Shown piece after piece: positions 1-8,590 of a stretch of DNA of 64,000 nt. The stretch lies in NCBI RefSeq assembly GCF_000317635.1, contig NC_019779.1, positions 1,116,001 to 1,180,000 on the forward strand. The letters run 5' to 3'. Source of the DNA: Halothece sp. PCC 7418. Its GTDB lineage: Bacteria > Cyanobacteriota > Cyanobacteriia > Cyanobacteriales > Rubidibacteraceae. The notes beneath the pieces were generated by a model. The model searched no databases. It was not told the origin of the DNA and was given only the letters and a program-made list of their open reading frames with translations. The stretch's first letter is position 1, and every line of letters starts with the position of its first letter. The position numbers were made by a program, and so were the translations under genes.

Positions 1-1305
1 GGGATTTTGTTCAATGGCTTGCGCGATCGCGTTCATGGCATCATACGCCATAACGGTCGCCCAGTTGACATCCCCACCCCACAGTTGCCGAGATTTTTGC
101 ACAAATGTCTGACTCCCTGGCTTTTGAATATGCCAAGGAATTGGAATTGCCATTCCCACCGCATCCTCTCCTCCCACTTGCAGGGTTTTCACCCCATATA
201 AATTCCCAATATCCCCAATGAGGGGTAAATTACCATTATTCACATTTACCACTTGTAATGCGCGATCGATGGTTTTTGGAGAAGGGATAAGAACAATTGC
301 TTCCGCCCCTTGTTGCTGTGCTTCATTCAACCGTTGTTGAGCAAGGAATCCCCCTGCACTCAAATCAAACTCAGCCACCGCAGTCCCGCCCCGTGTGGAG
401 AGAGAGGTTTTTAATTCTCGGCGCAAGGAAAGGCTGTACCCACTATCTGAATCATAGAAAATAGCGACTTGTTGCGCTTGTAAATCATTGAGAGCATAAT
501 TTGCCATGGTTGCTCCCACAATAAAGTTACTGGGAATGGTGCGAAAAACATAGTCACTCGCCCCAGAAATTTGGGTGCTGGTACTGACGGGATTCACTAA
601 CACCAGTTCATTTTTGTCATAAATGGGAGCAACAGCAAGGGTGGTGCTACTACTCCAATGTCCGCTCACTGCAAGAATATCTTGTTGGTTAGCAAGTTCC
701 TGAGCCACTTGTGTTGCCACTTTGGGGTTATCATCATCATCAGCAATCACTAATTGCAAGGGTTTACCATTGATACCGCCAGCAGCGTTAATTTCCTCTT
801 GGGCTTGAGCATAACCCCGTAACATTTCTAAAGCAAACAAAACCGTATCACTTCCCACAGGAACGGTGACTGCCACCTTAAAGGCGCTTTCAGCCCCAAT
901 CTCAGCGTTATTCAAGTAAATGAGGGTTTCAGGAGAATTTCGTTTTTCCTGTAAAGCAGCTTGAAACTGCTGAACCGCTTGATTGTAATTGCTAGAGGCA
1001 AAGGCTTGAACACCTTGTTGTTTATGTTCTAAAAAAGTCGTATTGTCAGAATCAGCATTAATTAAGATGTCTTCTCCAGCACTGAAACGATTCTCCAGTT
1101 GAGGGTCTTGAGAAGGCGTATTATTCTTGTTATCAGGAGTCGGATTCGACGTGGGTTGATTGCTGGGTTCCGAGTCTGAATCGGAAGAGGTGGTCATTGG
1201 TTCAGGAGAGTTATTGAAAGCAGTTAAAAGTCGATAACCTCCAAATCCTATAATGAACAGAACAACGAGATACACAACTGGGGGAGGTCCTTTTTTAGAA
1301 GTCAT
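1..1305 (-). CDS. ABC-type branched-chain amino acid-like ligand-binding protein (3' end cut by window edge)
   Basis: The reading frame opens with ATG at 1305 and stays open to base 1, so the C-terminus is missing. The translation has an N-terminal membrane segment (about residues 9-27), a linker rich in S, T, P and N (about 38-75), a TPR-like helical stretch (about 95-130, 'FASSNYNQAVQQFQAAL') and then a periplasmic type I binding-protein fold like LivJ/urea-binding receptors ('AGGINGKPLQLVIADDDNP', 'SGHWSSSTTLAVAPIYDKN'). There is no lipobox, so it is probably anchored by the N-terminal helix. The ligand cannot be told from sequence. No ABC permease or ATPase lies nearby, and the TPR-like insert suggests sensing as much as transport. 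The family call is strong; the role is inferred. Confidence 0.85.
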   Translation of the reverse strand, partial: MTSKKGPPPVVYLVVLFIIGFGGYRLLTAFNNSPEPMTTSSDSDSEPSNQPTSNPTPDNKNNTPSQDPQLENRFSAGEDILINADSDNTTFLEHKQQGVQAFASSNYNQAVQQFQAALQEKRNSPETLIYLNNAEIGAESAFKVAVTVPVGSDTVLFALEMLRGYAQAQEEINAAGGINGKPLQLVIADDDDNPKVATQVAQELANQQDILAVSGHWSSSTTLAVAPIYDKNELVLVNPVSTSTQISGASDYVFRTIPSNFIVGATMANYALNDLQAQQVAIFYDSDSGYSLSLRRELKTSLSTRGGTAVAEFDLSAGGFLAQQRLNEAQQQGAEAIVLIPSPKTIDRALQVVNVNNGNLPLIGDIGNLYGVKTLQVGGEDAVGMAIPIPWHIQKPGSQTFVQKSRQLWGGDVNWATVMAYDAMNAIAQAIEQNP

Positions 1306-1379
1306 AATGATCTCTTGAAAACACTTCCCTGTTATTTTGCCATTGTTAATTTCAGATGGCGAATTACCAATTTCTCGGT

Positions 1380-2579
1380 TTAGCTATCATCCTGTCCAAT
1401 CAACACTTCTCGACTGGCGGGAAACAAGAATAAATCGTAAATCGCTCTTTCTCGTTCAAGAGGTGATTGTTCTGCCCACTTCCAAAGGCTTTCATAGAAA
1501 AAGAACGATACACCATCAAACCCGCGATCGCGCACTTCTTTCACTTGTTGTTTAATCATCGGCATCGGCGTGGGACGATTTTTTAATCCGCTTAAAATGC
1601 CAATGGCAACAGGAATATGAGAATTCGCCAACTGCACTTCGGTTCGTTGTAACTCATCAATAAACCGTTCCATATCTGTGCGATAAACCTGTAAAACCAA
1701 CTCTTCCATATAGCCTTTTTGTTCCCAAGTCAGCCAATCTTGCAAATGAGCAGGTAAGGCAAAATGAAGGGGGTTCGGAGAAACCGAAACAATACAATCA
1801 GGATTCGCTGCTTTAATCGTGTGAAACACTTTCCCCATAAATTCATTCAGTTGATCCGCTCGCCAACGTACCCAAAACGTTTCTCGGGCTTGCTCGGGTG
1901 GAGAAAGATTCACATCCTGTTGATAAAGCTGAGTGGTATAGTCATCATAGCCAAAGGCAACGGGTAAACCAAAATGATCGTCAAATTGAATCCCATCCAC
2001 ATCATACTGGGTCACAATTTCTGTAATTAAATCCAAAATAAATTCTTGTACTGCGGGATGAAATGGGTTTAACCACACCACTTCATCTTCCCCCTTCACC
2101 TCAACAATTGTGCCGTCTCGGCGTTGGGTTAACCACTCAGGATGTTGTTTAACTAAGGGTGAATCCACCAGCTGCATAAAACCAAACTCAAACCATGGAA
2201 TCACCGTCATATCCAATTGATGACCCTTCTTCAGAACTTCTTGCAGCACATCTCGGTCTTCTAAACGCGGGTCTGGATCAATCCGTTGTCCAAATACTTG
2301 TTCTGTCACTGCACTGGGATAAAGGGAATAGCCCCCTTGCCACACTGTCGGGTAAACCGTATTAAAGTGAATATTATCGAGACGATTTAAGGCGGATTGA
2401 ATTCCCTGCGTCGAAAATAAAATGTCACTATCCACATTCGTTAACCAAACCCCGCGAATTTCTTTTTGGTGGGGAAGGGAATAACTGCGGACGACTGTTT
2501 GCAAGCCAAAAATCACGCTCAAAAAGACAGCAAAGATAATGAGTTTATTTTGTTTTCTCAACGACTTGTTCCCCAGCAA
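1380..2579 (-). CDS. GH10-like (UPF0748 / DUF187) glycoside hydrolase, membrane-anchored or exported
   Basis: The 399-residue protein has a signal-anchor helix at about residues 12-30 and then the barrel core typical of the GH10-like/UPF0748 family ('EIRGVWLTNVDS', 'FNTVYPTVWQGG', 'YDVDGIQFDDHFG'). These proteins are predicted to cleave polysaccharide or peptidoglycan-linked glycans outside the cytoplasm; the substrate of this one is unknown. The start is uncertain: the frame begins with TTG at 2579, has no ATG nearby and no good ribosome-binding site. It lies downstream of the metal-transport operon on the same strand, across a heptamer repeat, so it probably has its own transcript. Confidence 0.8.
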   Translation of the reverse strand: MLGNKSLRKQNKLIIFAVFLSVIFGLQTVVRSYSLPHQKEIRGVWLTNVDSDILFSTQGIQSALNRLDNIHFNTVYPTVWQGGYSLYPSAVTEQVFGQRIDPDPRLEDRDVLQEVLKKGHQLDMTVIPWFEFGFMQLVDSPLVKQHPEWLTQRRDGTIVEVKGEDEVVWLNPFHPAVQEFILDLITEIVTQYDVDGIQFDDHFGLPVAFGYDDYTTQLYQQDVNLSPPEQARETFWVRWRADQLNEFMGKVFHTIKAANPDCIVSVSPNPLHFALPAHLQDWLTWEQKGYMEELVLQVYRTDMERFIDELQRTEVQLANSHIPVAIGILSGLKNRPTPMPMIKQQVKEVRDRGFDGVSFFFYESLWKWAEQSPLERERAIYDLFLFPASREVLIGQDDS

Positions 2580-2605
2580 ATGGTGAATTGTTGTTTGTTC
2601 TTTGG

Positions 2606-2658
2606 TGACTGGTCACTGGTAACTGGTCACTGTCCTTAACAGACTCAGAAACGCTATA
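2606..2658. repeat. Heptamer repeat plus solo end of dispersed repeat B
   Basis: Bases 2606-2633 are degenerate TGGTCAC heptamers, the same unit seen near 59120. Immediately beyond, 2640-2658 reads CAGACTCAGAAACGCTATA, matching the outer end of repeat family B (compare 28870-28886 and 36415-36434) without the rest of the element. Confidence 0.6.
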
Positions 2659-2659
2659 T

Positions 2660-3331
2660 TTACTTATTGTTGAGGGGAAGTTCGGAATTGTCAATTGCAT
2701 CGGACAGGAGTTCTGGTTTCACCCGTCGGAAAAAAGAAACCAGCAGCAGGGTAAACGTTCCTTCAATTAAGGCTTGGACACTATACCCAGCTAACCCAAT
2801 ATAAATCGCTCGACGTTCCAATTCCGCATTCACTTCGGCGGGAATGGTGGTTACAACTAACACCGTAAAAATGAGGGCTGATAAGCCTAAAGCCCCACCG
2901 CCCGCAATAAAAGCCAATCCATTCGCCCACCGTTCTCCTTTTGGCAAAGAGTGACGCAATTGGAAAACATGATAAGCCAGTATCGCTGGGATGCCCATCA
3001 TCGCTGCATTGACTCCCAAAGAAGACAATCCCCCGTGCTGAAACATGACCGCCTGAAAAAACAAACCAATAAGAATCGCGGGAAAGGAAAAATACCCTAA
3101 AATCACTCCTACTAAGCCATTCAAAACCAGATGAATACTCGAAGGCGGAATGGGAATATGAATGAGGGAAGCGACAAAAAAACCAGCAGTCAGCAAAGAA
3201 GCACGAGGGATTTGTTCACTGGGGTGACCACAGTGGCTAATTTTCTTGAGAGAATACCAAGTCATGCCCCCAGTAATGGCATAACCGCCGATGGCAATGG
3301 TGGGAGGTAAAATTCCGTCGGGAATGTGCAT
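2660..3331 (-). CDS. cbiM: CbiM/NikM cobalt or nickel transporter S-component
   Basis: CbiM/NikM is the membrane substrate-binding component of energy-coupling factor transporters for Co2+ or Ni2+. The 223-residue protein begins with MHIPDG, the family signature in which the N-terminal amine and His2 bind the metal, and a second His cluster follows at 'ASLIHIPIPPSSIHL'. About six or seven membrane segments are visible. Its ATG overlaps the stop of the upstream gene (TAATG at 3331), so the two are translationally coupled. The partner T-component (CbiQ) and ATPase (CbiO) are not in this window. Cobalt versus nickel cannot be decided from sequence alone. Confidence 0.92.
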   Translation of the reverse strand: MHIPDGILPPTIAIGGYAITGGMTWYSLKKISHCGHPSEQIPRASLLTAGFFVASLIHIPIPPSSIHLVLNGLVGVILGYFSFPAILIGLFFQAVMFQHGGLSSLGVNAAMMGIPAILAYHVFQLRHSLPKGERWANGLAFIAGGGALGLSALIFTVLVVTTIPAEVNAELERRAIYIGLAGYSVQALIEGTFTLLLVSFFRRVKPELLSDAIDNSELPLNNK

Positions 3332-3816
3332 TATTTTTTCTCAGATTGATTACGGGCAAAGAAAAGGGCAGTACCAACAAACCCCCAAATTCCTAAAGCA
3401 GCCATCATTGCTTTTTGTAAGGGGGTATAGTTGCCACCTTGCCAAGCGTTGCTAGCTTGGGCTGGATCAGGATTAGGATCAGAAGCAGTCGTTGTCGGTG
3501 TGGTTTCAACAGGAATACTGACTAAATCCCCATGCCCAGATTGACGCACTTTGACATCCCAATTCCCCGTGACTTCAGGATCAGGAACAAAAACAAACGT
3601 GCCGTCGTCTGTTGTTGTTCCTTTTAACCAAGGCTGAGTGGGGTTGCTGGGGGAATAAACCGTGACTTGTGCGTTTGCCATCGGTTCTCCACTGTCGTAA
3701 GTGGCGCGAATTTCGATCGCGCTGGTTTTCCGATGCTCGATCGCTGCACCATGGGCAAAAACAGGGGCAGCAGTCAACAGAGAGAAAATGAAATAAATTA
3801 AAAATTGCCAACGCAT
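3331..3816 (-). CDS. CbiL/NikL-like exported accessory protein of Ni/Co uptake
   Basis: The product is about 161 residues: a signal peptide ('FLIYFIFSLLTAAPVFAHG'), a His right after the predicted cleavage site, an Ig-like or carboxypeptidase-regulatory fold ('YDSGEPMANAQVTVYSP', 'TTDDGTFVFVPDPE'), a T/P-rich linker and one C-terminal membrane helix ('KAMMAALGIWGFVGTALFF'). This layout matches the additional components (NikL/CbiL) encoded beside NikM/CbiM transporters. I chose ATG 3816 because it starts the signal peptide and has a GAGAGTGAG ribosome-binding site; an in-frame start at 3855 would overlap the upstream gene. It sits 17 bases after the DUF4382 gene and overlaps cbiM by one base. 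Confidence 0.75.
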   Translation of the reverse strand: MRWQFLIYFIFSLLTAAPVFAHGAAIEHRKTSAIEIRATYDSGEPMANAQVTVYSPSNPTQPWLKGTTTDDGTFVFVPDPEVTGNWDVKVRQSGHGDLVSIPVETTPTTTASDPNPDPAQASNAWQGGNYTPLQKAMMAALGIWGFVGTALFFARNQSEKK

Positions 3817-3833
3817 ATCAAAACTCACTCTCG

Positions 3834-4664
3834 TTAATTGGCGGTTTCCTTGCAATGTCCTTCGCCCACATGACCTAAGCCAATGATCGCTTTTTTCAGA
3901 GTTTGATATTCTTGTGCAGACAATTCTTGTTGAAGCATTTCTAAATCAGCATTCACCGTGCCATTGTTGGCAAGTTTCGCCATGGGACCAAACCCAACCG
4001 CGCCTGTATTAATCGCATCATCCATGGGGGCTTCAGCATCGCCAAAGATGTGGTCGAAGTGGAAGGTGGTTTCTAATTCTGTCTCGCGATCGGCTTGTAA
4101 AAATCCTTTGCGGACATCGCCAACATATTCTCCGCATTTGTAAGCCAGAGGCTGATCGAGGTTGAGACTAAAATCGATGGTCTTGCCCTCTTTTTTCGCA
4201 GTTCCTTGAAGCATGATCGCGCTGCTAATGTCTCCTGTTTGCGGAGTAACCACTTCCCAACTCAAAGCATTATAAAATCCAGCACTGCCTTCTTTCTCTG
4301 TTACTGAAATCGGATCAGCATCTGCCCCTCCTGCTGCCAAATCAACCGTCGTCGGTTCTTCAATCAGGCTGACCAGTTCTTTCGCCTGAATCATTTCATC
4401 TTCATCCGGGTCAAAGGCGGGCTCGGTTTGATAGGCTTTGACGTTATCAAGGGTGACATAAACATGATCAAAGTCGATTCTCCAGCCGTCTTTGGTGACA
4501 AATCCTTGACGAACAAAATCTTCTCCGTTGGCGACGATCGCGAGTGTTCCTGACCCCTCAGCAGCCAGGGTTTGACCCACTTCGTTGGCTTGAGAACTAT
4601 ACCCTAATGCTAACAGAGGGCATCCTAAAGCAAGAGATGTTAATAAGGCTTGTCTATTCACCAC
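3834..4664 (-). CDS. DUF4382-like exported protein at the head of the Ni/Co operon
   Basis: The 276-residue protein has an N-terminal signal peptide (about residues 1-26) and a mature part resembling DUF4382 ('DGWRIDFDHVYVTLDNVKAY'). Acidic and His-containing stretches ('PAFDPDEDEM', 'TTFHFDHIFGD', 'GLGHVGEGHCKET') could bind metal. It is the first gene of the cbiM transcript, 17 bases before the CbiL-like gene, so a periplasmic metal-handling role is plausible but unproven. A candidate metal-responsive operator lies about 60 bases upstream of its start. Confidence 0.65.
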   Translation of the reverse strand: MVNRQALLTSLALGCPLLALGYSSQANEVGQTLAAEGSGTLAIVANGEDFVRQGFVTKDGWRIDFDHVYVTLDNVKAYQTEPAFDPDEDEMIQAKELVSLIEEPTTVDLAAGGADADPISVTEKEGSAGFYNALSWEVVTPQTGDISSAIMLQGTAKKEGKTIDFSLNLDQPLAYKCGEYVGDVRKGFLQADRETELETTFHFDHIFGDAEAPMDDAINTGAVGFGPMAKLANNGTVNADLEMLQQELSAQEYQTLKKAIIGLGHVGEGHCKETAN

Positions 4665-4722
4665 AATTTTTCCTCAATTTCCTTTCCTGCTCTAGCTTCG
4701 TCTGTTTTTTTTGAATTTCAAT

Positions 4723-4746
4723 ACCCCCCTAGGGGATCAGGGGGGT
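4723..4746 (-). promoter_or_regulatory. G/C-tract inverted repeat, candidate CsoR/RcnR/InrS-type operator
   Basis: ACCCCCCT at 4723-4730 and AGGGGGGT at 4739-4746 form a perfect 8-bp inverted repeat with an 8-base spacer, and CCCCTAGGGG (4726-4735) is itself a palindrome. CsoR/RcnR-family metal sensors, including cyanobacterial InrS, bind operators made of A/T-flanked G/C tracts. The site lies 59-82 bases upstream of the first gene of the metal-transport operon. It could instead be an RNA hairpin; no T-run follows on either strand. Confidence 0.45.
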
Positions 4747-4930
4747 TTCATTCTCAATTTTTGTTCTTGGTTCTTTGTTCTGTGGAGATGTTCCATGGAA
4801 GGTGTTGAAATTGTTCTTTGTTATTTGTTCACACTCTCACCCTGTCCCTTTCTCCAGCGCGTAGTGCTATTGTTAAATAGACTTTTGCACCATAAGATAT
4901 CAATTGTTAAGTCTTTCTTGAAATTATTGC

Positions 4931-6055
4931 ATGATCGTGTCTAAAAATCGCCTTTGGGAGCATTTGCTGATTATTGTTGGTGTTACCCCCATCATTTTCG
5001 TTCCCTCGATTAGCCTCAGTGAAGCAGTGGGAGAAATCAATATTCGGGACAGGACTCACCTCGCTCAACAAAATCGTCAAGAGCACTTACGAGAGTTACT
5101 GCGACGGGGACGAGAATTGGCAGATGCGAACGAATATCAAGCAGCTACGGAAGTTTATCAACAAGCAGCGCGTCTCGACCCTAAAAATCCCAAGATTTTT
5201 TCTGGAATTGGTTATCTTGAAGCCCAGCAAGGGAACTATGATGCTGCGGTTTGGTCTTATCGCCGTGCTGTGGAACTGGCCCCCGATAATGCTGAGTTTT
5301 ATTATGCCTTGGGTCATACCTTAGCGCAACTGGAAAATTACTCGGAAGCGACAACTGCTTATTTTCGGGCGACGGAACTCAACTCTGATAAGATTGAAGC
5401 GTATTTGGGATTAGGGGCGGTGCTGTTGCGTCAAAATGATCACGCTGGGGCGTTAACCATTTACCAAAAACTGTTAACCATTGCACCCAATCATCCTGAA
5501 GCCAATGCCATGGTTGGATCGCTACTGGTGAAACAAGGGAATTATCCTCGCGCGATCGCGCACTTAAGCAAAGTCATTCGCATTGCACCGCAAGAAACTT
5601 CGGCCTGGTTAGAGCTCTCTACGGCTTATCAACAACAAGGTCAGCTTTCCCAAGCCTTGCAAACCATAGAACGGTTTATACAACGCTATCCTCGTCACAG
5701 TGCGGGCTACTATTACAAAGGCAAACTTCTGCAACAAGAGGGAAACATCGCAGCAGCAGCCTCCGCATACAAAAAAGCAGTCAGCTTGAATCGGAAACCC
5801 ATTTCCGCGCTGGTGGCGTTAGGGGAAGTCCAACTCAAGCAAAAGGATTATTTACAAGCGGTTGTGAGCTATCGCCGTCTGACGGAATTAGTACCGAATA
5901 ATCCTAGCATTTATTATAATTTAGGGCTTGCCCTGAAAGGGCGCGATCGAACCCGTGAAGCCAGACAAGCCTTTCAGAAGGCTTACGAACTGTTTCGACA
6001 AGTCAGGAATCAAGAGGGTAAAGATCGCTCGCAAATGCAACTACGATCTCTGTGA
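4931..6055 (+). CDS. TPR-repeat protein with N-terminal signal/anchor
   Basis: A hydrophobic N-terminus (about residues 11-31, 'HLLIIVGVTPIIFVPSISL') is followed by about eight tandem tetratricopeptide repeats from residue 55 to the end ('AATEVYQQAARLDPKNPKI', 'AAVWSYRRAVELAPDNAEF'). TPR arrays are protein-protein scaffolds; no catalytic domain is visible and the partner is unknown. The protein is probably exported or anchored with the repeats outside the cytoplasm. Its last 15 bases overlap the 3' end of the convergent GH57 gene. Confidence 0.82.
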   Translation: MIVSKNRLWEHLLIIVGVTPIIFVPSISLSEAVGEINIRDRTHLAQQNRQEHLRELLRRGRELADANEYQAATEVYQQAARLDPKNPKIFSGIGYLEAQQGNYDAAVWSYRRAVELAPDNAEFYYALGHTLAQLENYSEATTAYFRATELNSDKIEAYLGLGAVLLRQNDHAGALTIYQKLLTIAPNHPEANAMVGSLLVKQGNYPRAIAHLSKVIRIAPQETSAWLELSTAYQQQGQLSQALQTIERFIQRYPRHSAGYYYKGKLLQQEGNIAAAASAYKKAVSLNRKPISALVALGEVQLKQKDYLQAVVSYRRLTELVPNNPSIYYNLGLALKGRDRTREARQAFQKAYELFRQVRNQEGKDRSQMQLRSL

Positions 6056-8590
6056 GTCTGGGTCCTGCAGCCAAGGACGGACATCCACAGCTAAATCAAG
6101 TCCTAATTGCAGTAAACGGCGTAACTCCTGAGAAATGGTTTCTTGGGACTGACCTTGTAACCAGTGGTAATACAATTCTTGGCAGCGATCGAGCATCAGT
6201 CCCACATTTAATAAATGTCCTAAATCAATTAAACGTTTGGTATAGTTTCCAGTGACTTCATCATGGGGACATTGATGGAGTAAATGCCACAGCGATCGTA
6301 AGGTCAGTCGCTCTAAAATTCTCTGTCCTTCAGGAATTTCTAAAGTTAACTTTAAATGATGCGCTTCTTGGGTAATGGCTTCTAATTCTTCTAAGGTTTC
6401 ATGACGGGCGCTGACATCGTCTTCCACCTGCTCTAGAGCCTGTAAACTGTTTAAGCAGCGTTGAGAAAGGGTGATTTCCGCAGCAACTTGCAGTTCTCGG
6501 GGAACTGGTAGGCGATCCTGATGAAAAGCAACTAAAATGCTATAGTTATCGCGATAAATTTGGGTGTAAAGTTCATGCAAGCGAGTTTTGGTTTGTTGAG
6601 CCAACTGCTGCATAATTTCCATGCGCTTCTCCACCAGTAAATTTTCTAAGCCTAAAGATTGTTCACCGAAGTGAGTTTTCATCACCAGAATGGTTTTCGC
6701 TGCACTTCCGTGTTTGAAGGTGGCAAAAATTTCTGCCACTTGCTTACTGTAAGTGGTTCGCCCTGGAAATCCCTGCACACAGCAATGAAAGTCCCATCCC
6801 CCCAGATGCAGAACGGCAAAGACAACGTGATCGGTTTCGCTAGTGGTGCGAGATTGCATTTTTAATTCACCGATTGCCAAGGTTAAAGCGCCAACGGTTT
6901 GACGCTGGTAGTCTTGTTGGGTGATGTAGTACGCATAGTGATGTACTTGCTGGGGTTGCGGTTTGAAGAGGGAACTGAGGGCATAATAAGCAGCAATTTG
7001 TTCTGGAGTAATGCGAGCAGATTTTACTAAATCTTGATAAATATCCGCAGCAGTTTGGAAATGTTCGTTATTGCTTGGCGCTCGTGCTAACCGTTGGATA
7101 AATTCAGTTTCCAGCAGTTGACCCGAGATTTCTCCAGCTAATTCGATCGCGCGGGAGGCATACCGTAAAATTTGCACCCCTTCGGGACGGGAAATTTCTT
7201 CAAAAAACCAACCGCAACTGGTGTACATCAGCAGGGCATTGCGTTGCATTTCCAGTAAGCGCAAGGCTTCAATTTGTTCTTGTGGACCTAAGGCATAACA
7301 GCGATGACGGGCAAGAAATGGGGTCACTTGAGCGCGATCGCGCAACACTTGGATATAATCATTTCGCGCCTCCCAAGGATCAACAAACAGTTTTTTTCCT
7401 TCTGTGCTAAAAATAGCAGCCAGTTGATCCCGTAACCAATCTAAACTGTCTCGCAACGGTTTGCGCCAATGCTGCTGCGAATGATCATCACCGCCACAAC
7501 CGCAAGCACTGCGCCAACGTTCTACCCCATGAGTGCAACTCCAAGAACTGACGGGTTTTAGCATCACTTCCCAAGTGGGAGGATGTTGGCTGAGATAATA
7601 GCCATAGTTAGTCACTTGCCATTCTCTCGCAGGAAACTCGCGGGTAAAGGCATAAGCGAGAGATTTCTCGGTTCCTGGTTTATGGTGTCCAAAGGTTTCC
7701 CCATCCGTGGCGACATTAATCAGTTGTGACGGACGATGATCCCCTTGAATCGCTTGTCTTAACCGTTCTGCAAAGTATTGCGAGCTACTAAGGACGTTAT
7801 GAAAGCCCATATCAGCCGAAATGGGGCCATCGTAGAAAAAAATATCAATAAATTGATCATGATCCACATAACAGCGATAAGGGCGGGTGGGATTAATTTG
7901 CGCGCCCCCGACTTCTTGCCAAGAGCGAGGGGCGGGATTTTTACCAGTGGGAAGCGGGCGACAACGTTGGGCTTGCGAGGGAGAGAGGATAATAAAGCGG
8001 ATGTCTTCTGCAATGAGGGCTTCTAAGGTGGGATAATCGACTGCGGTTTCTGGAAGCCACATTCCTTCTGGGTTTCGCCCAAACCGCAATTGAAAATCGA
8101 CTTTTCCCCAGCGAATTTGTGTGATTTTATCTTCCCAGTTGGCTAGGGGAAGAATCATGTGATTATAGGCTTGCGCGATCGCGTTGCCATGTCCATTGAG
8201 GCGTTGACAACTCGCGCGATCGGCTTCAATTATTTTTTGATAAACTTCTAAATCATATCGTTCCAACCATGACATCAACGTTGGACCAACATTAAAACTT
8301 AGATATTCAAAATTATTAACAATATCAATGACTTCTCCCCTCTCATTTAAAACTCTGGCAAAGACATTCGGGCGATAGCATTGATGATGAATCCGTTCAT
8401 TCCAATCATGAAACGGTTCTGCACTGGGCTGGCGCTCGATCGCTTCTAAATACGGGTTTTCCCGTGGGGGTTGATAAAAATGCCCGTGAATGGTCACGCA
8501 AACCCCAGTTTGGGTTTCTAACGAGTTGATGTCATGACCTCGGGTTAGTTGTTGCGTACCAACGGCTGGAGATTTTTCGCGAATATCCAT
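6041..8590 (-). CDS. GH57 family hydrolase with DUF3536 domain
   Basis: The 849-residue protein opens with a glycoside hydrolase 57 catalytic region ('VTIHGHFYQPPRENPYLE', 'GRNPEGMWLPETAVDYPTL', 'INVATDGETFGHHKPG'), containing the Trp-x-Pro-Glu and Thr-Asp-Gly-Glu segments that carry the usual acidic catalytic residues. A C-terminal DUF3536 region of about 400 residues follows. GH57 enzymes act on alpha-glucans as amylases, amylopullulanases or branching enzymes; the exact activity of DUF3536 members is not settled. No signal peptide is seen, so a cytoplasmic role in glycogen or other alpha-glucan metabolism is likely. ATG at 8590 is the natural start. Confidence 0.88.
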   Translation of the reverse strand: MDIREKSPAVGTQQLTRGHDINSLETQTGVCVTIHGHFYQPPRENPYLEAIERQPSAEPFHDWNERIHHQCYRPNVFARVLNERGEVIDIVNNFEYLSFNVGPTLMSWLERYDLEVYQKIIEADRASCQRLNGHGNAIAQAYNHMILPLANWEDKITQIRWGKVDFQLRFGRNPEGMWLPETAVDYPTLEALIAEDIRFIILSPSQAQRCRPLPTGKNPAPRSWQEVGGAQINPTRPYRCYVDHDQFIDIFFYDGPISADMGFHNVLSSSQYFAERLRQAIQGDHRPSQLINVATDGETFGHHKPGTEKSLAYAFTREFPAREWQVTNYGYYLSQHPPTWEVMLKPVSSWSCTHGVERWRSACGCGGDDHSQQHWRKPLRDSLDWLRDQLAAIFSTEGKKLFVDPWEARNDYIQVLRDRAQVTPFLARHRCYALGPQEQIEALRLLEMQRNALLMYTSCGWFFEEISRPEGVQILRYASRAIELAGEISGQLLETEFIQRLARAPSNNEHFQTAADIYQDLVKSARITPEQIAAYYALSSLFKPQPQQVHHYAYYITQQDYQRQTVGALTLAIGELKMQSRTTSETDHVVFAVLHLGGWDFHCCVQGFPGRTTYSKQVAEIFATFKHGSAAKTILVMKTHFGEQSLGLENLLVEKRMEIMQQLAQQTKTRLHELYTQIYRDNYSILVAFHQDRLPVPRELQVAAEITLSQRCLNSLQALEQVEDDVSARHETLEELEAITQEAHHLKLTLEIPEGQRILERLTLRSLWHLLHQCPHDEVTGNYTKRLIDLGHLLNVGLMLDRCQELYYHWLQGQSQETISQELRRLLQLGLDLAVDVRPWLQDPDSQRS

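Noticed and set aside
4665-4930. Cobalamin or nickel/cobalt riboswitch upstream of the cbiM operon
   Set aside because: No recognisable conserved riboswitch core was seen; the only strong structure is the short G/C-tract inverted repeat.
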